A stretch of DNA of 64,000 bases from Halobacillus halophilus (GTDB lineage: Bacteria; Bacillota; Bacilli; Bacillales; Halobacillaceae). The notes beneath the pieces are model-generated. The model saw only the letters and a program-made list of their open reading frames with translations, did no database searches and was not told the DNA's origin. Of the stretch, positions 1 through 9,522 are shown piece after piece. The position numbers and the translations under genes were made by a program. Location of the stretch: contig NZ_JAIVAL010000005.1 of the NCBI RefSeq assembly GCF_020171985.1, positions 1-64,000 on the forward strand, given 5' to 3'. Position 1 is the first letter of the stretch, and each line of letters starts with the position of its first letter.

Positions 1-420
<420 letters not shown>

Positions 421-554
421 AGTTGAGATTGATTAGCTCTTTGCACACCGAATGTGCTTGTTTGAATTCCTTCTATATTGAAAGAATATCTTGACGTACT
501 GGTTGGTTCGTTCAGTTTTCAAAGATCAAATACTGCCTCACCGACAGTAATCAA

Positions 555-584
555 ATTCTAGCATAATGTGTTAGAAACTGTCAA
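555..584 (-). promoter_or_regulatory. rrn promoter P2 (SigA)
   Basis: On the minus strand a TTGACA -35 box (579-584) is followed after 18 nt by TAGAAT (555-560). Downstream, at about 517-535, lies CTTTGAAAACTGAAC, the leader motif usual in Bacillus rRNA operons (antitermination/processing region). Position and quality fit the growth-rate regulated proximal rrn promoter. Confidence 0.85.
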
Positions 585-660
585 TACATTTAATAGAATT
601 TGTTGAATAAAGTTTTCGTTTTGCTTTTGCAAAGTTGCTCTCAAATAAGCAACGTTAACT

Positions 661-689
661 ACTATACATTGCTGACAAATAAAAGTCAA
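661..689 (-). promoter_or_regulatory. rrn promoter P1 (SigA)
   Basis: On the minus strand TTGACT (684-689), a 17-nt spacer and TATAGT (661-666) lie about 100 nt upstream of P2, the tandem spacing typical of Bacillus rrn operons. AT-rich sequence upstream (690-760) could act as an UP element (inference). Confidence 0.8.
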
Positions 690-765
690 CAGTTTGTCTT
701 CTTTTTTTATAGTTCTTTAATCGAAATGCTTAGGTTTAAAGTTAAAACCCCTAAACGCAGATGTT

Positions 766-813
766 AAAAAGCACTCCTCCACAGAATATTCCATGCAGCA
801 GGAGCGCTTTTTT
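766..813 (-). terminator. Terminator after the degenerate rhodanese gene
   Basis: Minus-strand stem (arms about 800-813 and 766-778, pairing AAGCGCTCCT with AGGAGTGCTT) followed by a T run. The upstream arm overlaps the TAA stop codon at 812-814. It separates the rhodanese genes from the rrn promoters. Confidence 0.8.
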
Positions 814-1141
814 AAGATTTTATATAATAAATGGATTGCTGTCTCTTTTTCCGGATAATCTTCGCTGCTAGTTTAGCACCTCGTTTATCATCTGATACTA
901 CTAAAATTTCCTCAGGGCAGTCGAATCTCTCTTTTATAGTCCGGGATAAATAACTCAAAGGGATATTTTCTGCCCCAGGGTAAGGGGACCGGTAAGCTGA
1001 AATATAATCCCGTATATCAATTACACAAAGATCAGCGCCCGAGAGATTGGATTGATTATACGGTTTTAAAGCTGTTTTTTGGTAAGCATTGTACAGGAAT
1101 AAGCCTGCTATAATTAATATGGTCATATAGAATAAAGTCAT
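812..1141 (-). CDS. Membrane-anchored, catalytically degenerate rhodanese-like protein
   Basis: A 109-residue protein with one N-terminal membrane segment (about residues 4-17) and a rhodanese fold: the CVIDIRD strand/loop near residue 40 and the ILVVSDDKRGAK loop near 80. In active rhodaneses this loop is C-x(4)-R; here the cysteine position is serine in VVSDDKRG, so sulfurtransferase activity is unlikely. It lies 18 nt downstream of an intact rhodanese, which suggests an operon and a scaffold or sulfide-sensing role (inference). A hairpin terminator overlaps its stop codon. Confidence 0.8.
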   Translation of the reverse strand: MTLFYMTILIIAGLFLYNAYQKTALKPYNQSNLSGADLCVIDIRDYISAYRSPYPGAENIPLSYLSRTIKERFDCPEEILVVSDDKRGAKLAAKIIRKKRQQSIYYIKS

Positions 1142-1159
1142 AATTCTAACCCTTTCTAA

Positions 1160-1471
1160 TTAAAAAACTAGTTCACCCGTCCACTTCAGCATGCCGCCTT
1201 GCATGTTTTTCACATTAGGAAACCCTTTTTCTTTCATGAATTCGGCCGCGTTCATGCTTCGACTCCCCGACCTGCAAACAAGAATATACTCTTTATCTTT
1301 AGGGTATTGATCAATTTCATAAGGAATGCTCCCCAGAGGAATATGCTTTGCTGTCGGAACCATACCCTGAGCTACTTCCTCATTTTCTCTTACATCTATT
1401 ATTGTCAGCAGTTTATCCTGTGATATCATCGTATCTACTTCTTGAGGTGTAACTTCATCAATTTGGCTCAT
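1160..1471 (-). CDS. Single-domain rhodanese sulfurtransferase
   Basis: A 103-residue cytosolic rhodanese that probably moves sulfane sulfur from thiosulfate or persulfides to acceptors. It shows the IIDVREN motif (about residues 24-30) and the active loop CRSGSR with Cys66, followed by the N-A-A-E-F-M helix, as in the YqhL/GlpE/PspE group. The start at 1471 is chosen because AAGGAGGAG lies 6-10 nt upstream; a longer reading frame beginning 12 codons earlier lacks a ribosome site. It is probably co-transcribed with the degenerate rhodanese 18 nt downstream. Confidence 0.9.
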   Translation of the reverse strand: MSQIDEVTPQEVDTMISQDKLLTIIDVRENEEVAQGMVPTAKHIPLGSIPYEIDQYPKDKEYILVCRSGSRSMNAAEFMKEKGFPNVKNMQGGMLKWTGELVF

Positions 1472-1561
1472 AACTTCTCCTCCTTCAAATCTTCTTACAA
1501 GATTCATTCTATTAAAAAAACCTTCAAAGTCAAGAGATTGAATTGACCCCAGTCAAGACAT

Positions 1562-1600
1562 ATAAAAGCCGCCTCCAGACAATTTGAAGGCGGCTTTTAT
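1562..1600 (-). terminator. Terminator of leuS
   Basis: AAAAGCCGCCT and AGGCGGCTTTT form an 11-bp stem followed on the minus strand by T residues, directly after the leuS stop codon. Confidence 0.85.
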
Positions 1601-1605
1601 ATTCA

Positions 1606-4020
1606 TTAATTCGCTACGATATTTACAAGTTTACCTGGTACGGCTATTACTTTTCTTACGGTCTTTCCTTCAAGCCACTGTTGGACATTTTCATTTTCTA
1701 ACGCCTGTTTTTCTAAATCTTCTGCAGAAGCCTCTTGATTAACCATCATTTTAGCCCTTACTTTACCCATTACTTGTACAACAATTTCCACTTCATCTTC
1801 TACGAGCTTTTCTTCATCGAAAGATGGCCATTGCTGATACGTAATCGTTTCTGGATGTCCAAGCTTTTCCCATAACTCCTCTGTCAAATGAGGAGCTACC
1901 GGAGAAAGAAGCTTAACGAATCCTTCTACATAAGATTTTGGAAGTTCTTCTACTTTATAACCTTCATTGATAAATACCATCATTTGAGAGATCCCCGTAT
2001 TGAAACGAAGCGCTTCAAAGTTTTCGGTAACTTTTTTAACCGTTTCGTGATACACCTTCTCAAGCTTATCTTCCGTAACGTCCTGCTTAATTGAATCTGA
2101 GAGTTCACCGTCCACGACGAATAATCTGAATACACGATCAAGAAAACGACGTGCACCGTCAAGACCGTTCGTAGACCAGGCTACAGATGCGTCTAATGGT
2201 CCCATAAACATTTCATAAAGTCTTAAGGTGTCCGCTCCATGAGTATGAACAATATCATCCGGATTCACTACGTTGCCTTTAGATTTGCTCATTTTTTCAT
2301 TGTTTTCACCAAGGATCATTCCCTGATTGAAAAGTTTTTGGAAAGGTTCTTTCGTTGGTACTACCCCTGCATCGTAGAGAACTTTATGCCAGAAACGAGC
2401 GTATAATAAATGAAGCACAGCATGTTCCGCGCCGCCAATATATACATCGACAGGGAGCCATTTTTTAAGTTTTTCATAATCCCCGAGCTCCTGTTCATTG
2501 TGCGCATCAATATATCTAAGGTAATACCAGCAACTGCCGGCCCATTGCGGCATGGTATTTGTTTCACGCCGTCCCTTCATTCCTGTCTCCGGATCAACCA
2601 CATTTACCCATTCCGCGATATTGGCAAGCGGAGACTCGCCGGTACCAGACGGCTTAATTTCGGTCGTTTTTGGAAGCTCTACTGGTAATTCCGTCTCAGG
2701 AACCGGAGTAACGGAACCATCTTCCCAATGGATAATTGGTATAGGTTCTCCCCAGTAACGCTGCCTGCTGAACAGCCAGTCACGCAATCGATAGGTGGTC
2801 TGTTTTTTACCGTGACCCTTATTTTCCAACCATTGAATCGATTTATCTATTGCTTCTTCCTTATCCAGACCATTTAGAAAATCTGAATTGATGTGTTTAC
2901 CATCACCAGTATATGCTTCTTCTTTCACATTACCGCCGTCCACAACTGGCACAATAGGCAGATCAAATTTCTGAGCGAACTCATAGTCCCGTTCATCGTG
3001 GGCAGGAACTGCCATTATCGCTCCGCTTCCATAGCTCATTAAAACATAATCAGCTACCCAGATTGGAAGTTTCTCTCCATTAATAGGATTAATTGCATAG
3101 GAACCAGTGAATACTCCGGACTTGTCTTTAGCTAAATCCGTGCGTTCCAGATCACTTTTATTCATAGCTCTTTCTACATATGTTTGAACTGCTTCCTGTT
3201 GGTCATGTGAAACGATTTGTTCCACGAGCGGGTGCTCGGGAGCAAGCACAGCATAAGTAGCACCGAATAAGGTATCTGGACGAGTCGTAAATACATCAAA
3301 TGTCCCTTTATCTTCTTCGATTTGGAAGGTTACTTCGGCGCCTTCTGATTTTCCTATCCAATTGCGCTGCATATCCTTAATACTTTCAGGCCAATCTAAA
3401 TCTTCCAGATCATCAAGCAGACGGTCAGCATATGCCGTGATCTTCAACATCCACTGTTTCATAGGTCTGCGTTCAACGGGATGATCCCCTCGCTCACTCT
3501 TACCGTCAATAACTTCTTCGTTAGCGAGTACCGTTCCTAGTGCAGGGCACCAGTTCACAGCAACTTCATCTATATAAGCTAACCCTTTTTCATATAATTT
3601 TAGAAAGATCCATTGCGTCCACTTGTAATAATCAGGATCAGTCGTGTTTACTTCCCGATCCCAGTCATAGGAGAAACCAAGCTCCTGAATTTGACGGCGG
3701 AAAGTCTGAATATTTTGAGCGGTGAATTCCTCTGGATCGTTCCCTGTATCGAGCGCATACTGTTCTGCTGGCAGTCCAAAGGCATCCCAACCGATTGGAT
3801 GCAAAACTTCATACCCCTGCATCCGCTTCATTCTTGAAAGGATATCTGTCGCCGTATATCCTTCTGGATGTCCTACATGCAAGCCTGCTCCAGAAGGGTA
3901 CGGGAACATATCCAATGCATAAAATTTCTTCTTATCTGACTCGCTGTCCGTCTTAAACGTTTTTTGATCAAGCCAGTATTTCTGCCACTTCTTTTCTATT
4001 TTCTTATGATCAAAAGCCAT
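1606..4020 (-). CDS. leuS: Leucyl-tRNA synthetase
   Basis: An 804-residue class I aminoacyl-tRNA synthetase that charges tRNA-Leu. HVGH (residues 48-51, the HIGH signature) and KMSKS (in [11 protein letters not shown], near residue 575) are intact. Between them lies the CP1 editing insertion with the [10 protein letters not shown] and AHDERD motifs of a working editing site. Length matches the bacterial family. The start ATG is preceded by GAGGAGGAAAAGAA. The gene is monocistronic: a leucine T-box leader controls entry and a terminator follows the stop. As in B. subtilis, mnmM (ytqB) is the nearest enzyme gene on the other side. Confidence 0.98.
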   Translation of the reverse strand: MAFDHKKIEKKWQKYWLDQKTFKTDSESDKKKFYALDMFPYPSGAGLHVGHPEGYTATDILSRMKRMQGYEVLHPIGWDAFGLPAEQYALDTGNDPEEFTAQNIQTFRRQIQELGFSYDWDREVNTTDPDYYKWTQWIFLKLYEKGLAYIDEVAVNWCPALGTVLANEEVIDGKSERGDHPVERRPMKQWMLKITAYADRLLDDLEDLDWPESIKDMQRNWIGKSEGAEVTFQIEEDKGTFDVFTTRPDTLFGATYAVLAPEHPLVEQIVSHDQQEAVQTYVERAMNKSDLERTDLAKDKSGVFTGSYAINPINGEKLPIWVADYVLMSYGSGAIMAVPAHDERDYEFAQKFDLPIVPVVDGGNVKEEAYTGDGKHINSDFLNGLDKEEAIDKSIQWLENKGHGKKQTTYRLRDWLFSRQRYWGEPIPIIHWEDGSVTPVPETELPVELPKTTEIKPSGTGESPLANIAEWVNVVDPETGMKGRRETNTMPQWAGSCWYYLRYIDAHNEQELGDYEKLKKWLPVDVYIGGAEHAVLHLLYARFWHKVLYDAGVVPTKEPFQKLFNQGMILGENNEKMSKSKGNVVNPDDIVHTHGADTLRLYEMFMGPLDASVAWSTNGLDGARRFLDRVFRLFVVDGELSDSIKQDVTEDKLEKVYHETVKKVTENFEALRFNTGISQMMVFINEGYKVEELPKSYVEGFVKLLSPVAPHLTEELWEKLGHPETITYQQWPSFDEEKLVEDEVEIVVQVMGKVRAKMMVNQEASAEDLEKQALENENVQQWLEGKTVRKVIAVPGKLVNIVAN

Positions 4021-4052
4021 TTCTTTTCCTCCTCATGTTCCTATCAAAATAC

Positions 4053-4297
4053 AAAAAGCCCCTCATCCCTATATGGGACGAGAGGCTTGATTCCCGCGGT
4101 ACCACCCAAATTAACGTTATTTAAACGTTCACTCGTGTATCGATAACGGCGATTCACCGGCAAAAAGCTACCATTAATGTTCACTTCTGCGACATCCGAG
4201 GCGAGTTCGTAATAATCAAGGACAGCTTTCACCAGCCACTGCCTCTCTATAAGCTTGATTTTTCACTACTACTCCTCTTCTACGTCATTAAGTATAT
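4053..4297 (-). promoter_or_regulatory. Leucine T-box riboswitch of leuS
   Basis: The minus strand carries the diagnostic T-box TGGGTGGTACCGCGGG (about 4094-4109), followed by a terminator (arms around GTCCC/GGGAC and AAGCC/GGCTT, 4056-4088) ending in a T run, 35 nt before leuS. A candidate specifier codon CTC (Leu) sits at 4203-4205 in the context GAACTCGC within Stem I. Uncharged tRNA-Leu should stabilise the antiterminator and allow leuS transcription. The class is certain; the exact specifier register is inferred. Confidence 0.95.
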
Positions 4298-4303
4298 AAT
4301 CGT

Positions 4304-4332
4304 ATCTTAATGAAACCAAAACTCTTTGTCAA
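4304..4332 (-). promoter_or_regulatory. SigA promoter of the leuS T-box leader
   Basis: TTGACA (4327-4332), 17-nt spacer, TAAGAT (4304-4309) on the minus strand. The predicted start site near 4297 gives a leader of about 275 nt, suited to a full T-box. Confidence 0.85.
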
Positions 4333-4410
4333 GTTTATCAAGCCTATGTTTATAGTTAGATGATATAAGGTAAACAAAGCAATAAGGAATCCTATAAGGA
4401 GGTCGTATCC

Positions 4411-4533
4411 ATGAAGAATTTAGTCCGTAAAGCTGCGAATTATGCCAAGCGAAATCCACAAAAAACCAAGAGTTATGCACGTAAAGCTGTAAATAAGCTT
4501 CAAAATCGCAGCAGTAAATCAAAAGTTAAGTAA
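4411..4533 (+). CDS. Small basic peptide, 40 residues, unknown function
   Basis: An ATG preceded by ATAAGGAGGT (strong ribosome site, about 8 nt spacing) opens a 40-codon frame ending in TAA and followed 15 nt later by an intrinsic terminator, so it has the full structure of an expressed gene. The peptide is very basic (many Lys/Arg, no Asp/Glu) and has an imprecise internal repeat: VRKAANYAKRN is echoed by YARKAVNKLQN. Amphipathic helices and binding to nucleic acid or membrane are plausible but unproven. It is divergent from leuS and its promoter region overlaps the upstream side of the leuS promoter. I do not recognise the family. Confidence 0.65.
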   Translation: MKNLVRKAANYAKRNPQKTKSYARKAVNKLQNRSSKSKVK

Positions 4534-4547
4534 TCGTGTTCTCTTTT

Positions 4548-4578
4548 AAACTGCATCTTCATTGATGCAGTTTTTTTT
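4548..4578 (+). terminator. Terminator after the 40-residue gene
   Basis: AAACTGCATC, 6-nt loop, GATGCAGTTT, then eight T residues on the plus strand. Confidence 0.9.
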
Positions 4579-4825
4579 ATACCTCTCCTAAACTTACTGC
4601 TCTGCCATAATAGCCAGGCAGATACCACCTAATGGTGTAAATGAAACTTTGCATACATTACATGATAATAATTTTGCAAAAAACTTATCATATAATTCAC
4701 ATGTACGGATTTTTCTTCCCAAAACAGCCAATTTAATGATGAGATGATTAGGAATTATAATTTAAACGCCACCCATGCTACAATAATCTTTGCCTTAACC
4801 AAAATAAAAGGAGTTATTAAAACCA

Positions 4826-5398
4826 ATGACTTTGCAGCCAATTCTGCACTATGCCCACTCTTTAATGGAAAATGTTATTACAGACGGTGACATTGCCGTT
4901 GATGCTACATGTGGTAATGGTCACGACACGTTATTTCTCACCGGTCTAGTAGGGGAAAAAGGACATGTATACGGATTCGACGTCCAAGAACAAGCGATCA
5001 CTAAAACCGAGGAACGGTTAAAAAAACATCTAGTAGAGGAGCGGGTCACTCTCGTTCAGGACTCTCACTCACAATTAACTAAGTATATTTCTCCGGTCCA
5101 TCAATCACAAATTAAAGGAGCCATTTTTAACTTAGGCTATTTGCCAGGAAGTGATAAAACTATTGTAACTAAACCTGCAGAGACAATATCCTCCATAGAA
5201 CAGCTCCTTTCCTTCTTACCACAGGGAGGAATGATTGTTCTAGTCATTTATTATGGACATGCAGGAGGAAAAGAAGAAAAAGATGCTTTAACAGAGTATG
5301 TATCATCTTTAGATCAAAAATCATTCAGGGTGCTGCAATACGGTTTCATCAATCAGAGAAATACGCCGCCCTTTATTATAGCAATAGAAAAAACTTAG
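4826..5398 (+). CDS. mnmM: tRNA-modifying class I methyltransferase (YtqB/MnmM type)
   Basis: A 190-residue Rossmann methyltransferase. Motif I is VDATCGNGHDT (residues 25-35), the acidic SAM-ribose residue lies in VYGFDVQ (about 48-54), and motif IV is NLGYLPGSDK (about residue 103). This is the pattern of B. subtilis YtqB, reported as MnmM, which methylates the 5-aminomethyl-2-thiouridine wobble base of tRNA to mnm5s2U. The neighbourhood (leuS on one side, ytpAB on the other) is the same as in Bacillus. The ribosome site is AAAGGAG about 12 nt before ATG. It is convergent with ytpB, with only 8 nt between stops. Confidence 0.88.
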   Translation: MTLQPILHYAHSLMENVITDGDIAVDATCGNGHDTLFLTGLVGEKGHVYGFDVQEQAITKTEERLKKHLVEERVTLVQDSHSQLTKYISPVHQSQIKGAIFNLGYLPGSDKTIVTKPAETISSIEQLLSFLPQGGMIVLVIYYGHAGGKEEKDALTEYVSSLDQKSFRVLQYGFINQRNTPPFIIAIEKT

Positions 5399-5406
5399 CC
5401 TGGGTC

Positions 5407-6483
5407 CTACAATGGACGACCAGGCTTTAATTTATGGTACATTTTTGTATTATAGTAAAAGAATTTTGCTTTACGGCCACTTACTTTTAGCAGATCTTTA
5501 ACAAAGCTTTTTGCATTATCAAGCTTTCCGACTTTACGGTCAGCCAGGTACATGCCTACCAGCCCTTCATGAATCATTTGATGAAACGCTGTGTCAGGAA
5601 GTTCTTGTACTTCTTCATGAGTTTGCCGGACAAAATACTCAAACCGATGCTTCATCTGTTCTTCATGTGCATAATAAGAGCAGAAATTTAAATCTCCTTC
5701 TTCTTCGTCTTCTCTCTGATCAATGTAGTAATCCAGCAGTATATGAAGCCCCTGCATAAACGGGAAGTAACTTCTCTCCACTTGTGCTGCCAGCGATTCA
5801 TCCATACGACCGTTAAGCATATAAGACACCAGGCAGAAGATTCCTAAAGTAGAGCCTGTGCAAGCTGAAAACTCATACCACTCTAAATGAGGCCACTCAG
5901 ATTGATGGTCCTTAAACCAACTTTTAAGACGTGGTATTCTTTCCTCTTCAATCACGTGTTTATGTACTTGCAGATCAGTATATAATGACCCTAGTTTTAA
6001 CGTATGTTTCTGCACAAGGGGATAATCCGAAGAGGCCTTGAGTACATTCTGGCAGGTATGTACAAGATCCCTTAAATAATTTCCATCATCTTTATCATCA
6101 CGATAGTGATAATAATCCTTGACTTCATTTTCCGGAGACAAAGCATCTGCCATCGATTGATGAAGCATGCGAAAATCAACTGGATCCATAGAGGTACTGC
6201 GATCACACAAATTATCTAGATAGTCACTAATGGTCTGGTAAGCAACTATAAAGCGAATGGACTCTTTCCACTGTGGCCCAGCAAGCATGGAGTAAATAGA
6301 ACCTCCTTCACAATGGAAGGTCTTATCTTCGATACTAGATATCGCCTGGGTTCTTAACTCTTTATTAGGAATTTTCTTAGCCCGTTCGGTCCAATAATTT
6401 AATTCCTTATGGACTTCAGGAAAAACCTCCTTATAAACACGAAACATTAAATGAACAGCATTTTGTGGTACTTGGGCTGTCAC
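5407..6483 (-). CDS. ytpB: Tetraprenyl-beta-curcumene synthase family protein (YtpB, DUF2600)
   Basis: A 358-residue, mostly helical protein of the YtpB family. In B. subtilis YtpB cyclises tetraprenyl diphosphate to tetraprenyl-beta-curcumene, the precursor of C35 sesquarterpenes. Acidic motifs SDYLDNLCD (about residue 87) and DDKDDGNYL (about 127) are candidate diphosphate/Mg sites. Start is GTG, whose GTGA overlaps the TGA stop of ytpA, with GGAGGAG upstream; the two genes are therefore translationally coupled. The same ytpA-ytpB order occurs in Bacillus. The long-chain prenyl supply shared with menaquinone synthesis is encoded elsewhere. Confidence 0.9.
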   Translation of the reverse strand: MTAQVPQNAVHLMFRVYKEVFPEVHKELNYWTERAKKIPNKELRTQAISSIEDKTFHCEGGSIYSMLAGPQWKESIRFIVAYQTISDYLDNLCDRSTSMDPVDFRMLHQSMADALSPENEVKDYYHYRDDKDDGNYLRDLVHTCQNVLKASSDYPLVQKHTLKLGSLYTDLQVHKHVIEEERIPRLKSWFKDHQSEWPHLEWYEFSACTGSTLGIFCLVSYMLNGRMDESLAAQVERSYFPFMQGLHILLDYYIDQREDEEEGDLNFCSYYAHEEQMKHRFEYFVRQTHEEVQELPDTAFHQMIHEGLVGMYLADRKVGKLDNAKSFVKDLLKVSGRKAKFFYYNTKMYHKLKPGRPL

Positions 6484-7280
6484 AACGACTCCTCCTTACC
6501 TGCTTGCTTTACTTGAAAATGGATAAAATTCAAAGCAAAATTGTAGACGTACTCCTGCTCAGGTTCATTAAATATTTCATGATAGAAACCCGGCCATTCT
6601 TTATAGGTTTTCTCCTTACATCCGACTTTATGAAACCACTCTTTAGTTTTCTCAGGATCTACCATATAATCCTCACCTGCCTGCATAACTAACAAAGGCA
6701 CATCCGGAAACTCTTCAACTTCTGAAAATGACTTCTTAATCGCTTTTCGAAATTCCTTATACCATCGAATAGAGACCTTCTCTATAATAAGAGAATCCTG
6801 TTTATCTTTGGCAATAATCTCTGGATTGCGGGTTACATACTCCGGTTTAAAAGGAGCTTTTACGAGTACGGACGGCCAAACCTTATTTAGTACGTAAGTG
6901 ACCGCTTCGAGAGACTTGCTGGCTCCGTTCAGTATACCTGCAGCAGGCGACGAGAGAATCACTCCATTTACTGACGGTTTTAATTCCTGCATAACCCGCA
7001 TTACAACCGTTCCTCCCATACTATGTCCCAATAAAAATACAGGACGAGAAGAATCTGCTTGTTGCAGCCATTGACGAACTGTATCTATGTAGGTTTCGAA
7101 TTTCTTTATATGACCTTTCTTTCCTTCTGCCAGACCCTGGCCTGGCAGATCACCATAAATAACATTATATCCAGCTTTCTGAAAGCTTTCAGCCAATGAA
7201 CGATAACGTCCGGCGTGTTCAAAAGCTCCATGCACAATAATAATGGTTGCTAAATTTTGATTGGAGTTTAATCGTTTCAC
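6480..7280 (-). CDS. ytpA: Alpha/beta hydrolase, monoacylglycerol lipase / phospholipase-like (YtpA)
   Basis: A 266-residue serine hydrolase. The oxyanion motif IIIVHGAFEHAGRY lies at about residues 13-26, the nucleophile elbow is GHSMGG (about 94-99), the acid is Asp in AGEDYMVDP (about 205-210) and the base His is in GFYHEIFNEP (about 233). B. subtilis YtpA is a phospholipase implicated in making the lysophospholipid bacilysocin. The start is GTG with a modest AGGAG 12 nt upstream. It is the first gene of the ytpA-ytpB pair and divergent from ytoA; the 60-nt gap must hold both promoters. Confidence 0.88.
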   Translation of the reverse strand: MKRLNSNQNLATIIIVHGAFEHAGRYRSLAESFQKAGYNVIYGDLPGQGLAEGKKGHIKKFETYIDTVRQWLQQADSSRPVFLLGHSMGGTVVMRVMQELKPSVNGVILSSPAAGILNGASKSLEAVTYVLNKVWPSVLVKAPFKPEYVTRNPEIIAKDKQDSLIIEKVSIRWYKEFRKAIKKSFSEVEEFPDVPLLVMQAGEDYMVDPEKTKEWFHKVGCKEKTYKEWPGFYHEIFNEPEQEYVYNFALNFIHFQVKQAGKEESL

Positions 7281-7341
7281 TTCTACACGGCTCCTATCAC
7301 TTTGCTATACTTAATATAACCATATTATAAGGGGGTTTAGT

Positions 7342-7854
7342 ATGATTTGCGAATATAAAGGAAAAGAACCCAGGATTGCTGATACGGCTTATATTGCTGA
7401 AGATACTGTCATTACTGGGGATGTAACAATTGGTGCTTACTCAAGTATTTGGTTTAAAACAGTCATTCGTGGAGATGTATCATCTGTACATATTGGCAGC
7501 AATGTGAACATTCAGGATCTTAGTCTACTTCATCAAAGTCCAGGTCTTCCTTTAGTGATTGAGGACGGCGTTACGGTTGGGCACCAGGTTACCCTTCACT
7601 CTCCGCACATTAAGAAAAATGCTTTAATAGGTATGGGGTCCTTAATCCTTGACGGAGCTGAAATAGGAGAACAGGCTTTTATTGGCGCCGGCAGTCTTGT
7701 CCCACCAGGTAAAGTGATCCCTCCGAACACCCTTGCTTTCGGCCGGCCAGCTAAAGTCGTACGTGAACTGACCGAAGAGGACCTGAAAGAAATGAATCGA
7801 ATCCGAACCAGTTATGTAGAGAAAGGGCAATATTACAAAGGGTTACAAGGCTAA
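7342..7854 (+). CDS. ytoA: Gamma-carbonic-anhydrase-like hexapeptide protein (YtoA)
   Basis: A 170-residue left-handed beta-helix protein with repeated hexapeptides (for example IGAYSSIWFKTVIRGD). The three histidines that bind metal in gamma-class carbonic anhydrases are present in LLHQSPG, TVGHQV and TLHSPH. The C-terminal helix packs in trimers in this family. Activity in YtoA homologues is unproven, so hydratase function is inferred. The ribosome site is AAGGGGG before ATG. It is divergent from ytpA and convergent with metK; a shared terminator follows. Confidence 0.88.
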   Translation: MICEYKGKEPRIADTAYIAEDTVITGDVTIGAYSSIWFKTVIRGDVSSVHIGSNVNIQDLSLLHQSPGLPLVIEDGVTVGHQVTLHSPHIKKNALIGMGSLILDGAEIGEQAFIGAGSLVPPGKVIPPNTLAFGRPAKVVRELTEEDLKEMNRIRTSYVEKGQYYKGLQG

Positions 7855-7889
7855 TTAACCTAACGTACATCGTATCTATATTCCTATAG

Positions 7890-7925
7890 AAAAGGGAACT
7901 TCCTCTTTGAGGAAGTTCCCTTTTT
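7890..7925. terminator. Bidirectional terminator between ytoA and metK
   Basis: AAAGGGAACTTCCTC / GAGGAAGTTCCCTTT is a near-perfect 15-bp stem with T runs in both directions. Confidence 0.9.
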
Positions 7926-7942
7926 AATATATGAGAAGTTTG

Positions 7943-9139
7943 TTAACTGAAACGCTGTTTTAACTCCTCTGCCTTATCTGTTCTCTCCCAAGGGAATTCT
8001 ACATCTGTACGGCCAAAGTGACCATAGGCAGCTGTTTGCCTGTAAATGGGTCTGCGTAAATCGAGCATTTTAATAATGCCTGCGGGGCGGAGATCAAACA
8101 ATTCTCTTACAGCTGCCACGAGGTCTTCTTCAGCAATTTTACCTGTATCAAACGTATTTATAGAAATGGATACTGGCTGGGCTACTCCGATAGCATAAGC
8201 TAATTGCACTTCAACAGTATCAGCAAGACCAGCGGCTACAATATTTTTGGCTACATATCTGGCCGCATAAGCCGCAGAACGGTCCACCTTAGTGGCATCT
8301 TTGCCACTGAACGCCCCGCCCCCATGACGCGCATAGCCTCCATAAGTATCTACAATGATCTTTCTTCCAGTTAATCCGGCATCACCTTGAGGACCTCCAA
8401 TAACGAAGCGGCCTGTAGGGTTAATGAAGTATTTGGTACTGTCATCAATTAGATGAGAAGGGACGACCGGATCTATAACTTGTTCTTTTAAGTCTTTTTT
8501 TATTTGTTCAAGTGTAATCTCTTCTGCATGCTGGGTTGATATAACGATTGTATCCACACGAACAGGTTGATCATTAACGTCGTATTCAATCGTTACTTGC
8601 GTTTTTCCATCTGGTCGAAGATATTCCAACGTTCCGTCATTACGTACATCTGATAACCTTTTGGAAAGTTTATGAGCTAACGAAATCGGTAACGGCATCA
8701 GTTCTTTGGTTTCATTATTAGCAAATCCAAACATGAGGCCCTGGTCCCCGGCTCCTATAGCTTCTATTTCATCATCACTCATTTGCCCTTCTCTGGATTC
8801 ATAGGCAACATCTACGCCACCGGCAATGTCAGGTGATTGCTCATCAATGGCTGTTAATACAGCACATGTATCAGCGTCAAATCCAAATTTGGCTCTTGTA
8901 TATCCAATTTCCTTAATAGTTTTTCGAACAATGGCTGGAATATCAACATACGTATTGGTACTGATTTCTCCTGAAACAAGTACTAGTCCCGTTGTTACCG
9001 TTGTCTCACATGCAACTCGTGCATTTGGATCATTTTTTAAAATTTCATCTAATATAGCATCAGAAATCTGGTCACAAATCTTGTCCGGGTGACCTTCTGT
9101 AACAGATTCTGATGTGAATAACCGGCGATTGGCTGGCAT
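7943..9139 (-). CDS. metK: S-adenosylmethionine synthetase
   Basis: A 398-residue enzyme making SAM from methionine and ATP. It has the ATP motif [10 protein letters not shown], the P-loop-like GGGAFSGKD segment, and the N-terminal [18 protein letters not shown] signature with its catalytic His and metal-binding residues. Start 9139 is chosen because AGAAGGAGGAG lies just upstream and the protein then begins [13 protein letters not shown] as in Bacillus MetK; a start ten codons upstream has no ribosome site. An S-box leader controls it, so it should switch off when SAM is plentiful. Confidence 0.97.
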   Translation of the reverse strand: MPANRRLFTSESVTEGHPDKICDQISDAILDEILKNDPNARVACETTVTTGLVLVSGEISTNTYVDIPAIVRKTIKEIGYTRAKFGFDADTCAVLTAIDEQSPDIAGGVDVAYESREGQMSDDEIEAIGAGDQGLMFGFANNETKELMPLPISLAHKLSKRLSDVRNDGTLEYLRPDGKTQVTIEYDVNDQPVRVDTIVISTQHAEEITLEQIKKDLKEQVIDPVVPSHLIDDSTKYFINPTGRFVIGGPQGDAGLTGRKIIVDTYGGYARHGGGAFSGKDATKVDRSAAYAARYVAKNIVAAGLADTVEVQLAYAIGVAQPVSISINTFDTGKIAEEDLVAAVRELFDLRPAGIIKMLDLRRPIYRQTAAYGHFGRTDVEFPWERTDKAEELKQRFS

Positions 9140-9319
9140 TCTGAAAAACTCCTCCTTCTGTAAGTACAAAGTATTAGACGGAACTCTTTACCAGTATGTG
9201 TAGAAACTTTCTCATAGTCTTAATCTATGTTCTTTTCTTATGGATGTCACAACCTAAGGTGCAAGCAATTTGGAATAGCAATCGGCATATCAGTTGGTAT
9301 AGATATTGCCTAAAAATAG

Positions 9320-9349
9320 AAAAAACCCTTCCTGACTCGAGGAAAGGGG
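9320..9349 (-). terminator. S-box terminator upstream of metK
   Basis: Minus-strand stem CCCTTTCCT / AGGAAGGG followed by six T residues, placed 15 nt downstream of the SAM aptamer. It is the expression platform of the riboswitch. Confidence 0.88.
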
Positions 9350-9363
9350 GCTGCTTCCTTTCG

Positions 9364-9478
9364 CTCTTATCGTCCAAGGAGTATTCGTCCTTGCTTCAGG
9401 TTAGCACCATGTCATATTTTACATGACGGTTGCTGGGCTTCAAAGGGCCTGTCCCTCCACCTACTCTGGATAAGAGAG
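9364..9478 (-). promoter_or_regulatory. SAM-I riboswitch (S-box) of metK
   Basis: On the minus strand the aptamer opens with CTCTCTTATCCAGAGTAGGT and closes with CGATAAGAG, forming P1. The conserved core GGCCC-x-GAAGCCCAGCAACC and GGTGCTAACCTG are both present, with a P3 hairpin (GTCATG/CATGAC) between them. SAM binding favours the terminator at 9320-9349 and stops metK transcription. Confidence 0.97.
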
Positions 9479-9493
9479 TTTCCGTTCTAAGAT

Positions 9494-9522
9494 ATCGTAT
9501 CGAAAACGTTCTTTAATGTCAA
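9494..9522 (-). promoter_or_regulatory. SigA promoter of metK
   Basis: TTGACA (9517-9522), 17-nt spacer and TACGAT (9494-9499) on the minus strand, about 15 nt before the S-box. Confidence 0.85.
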
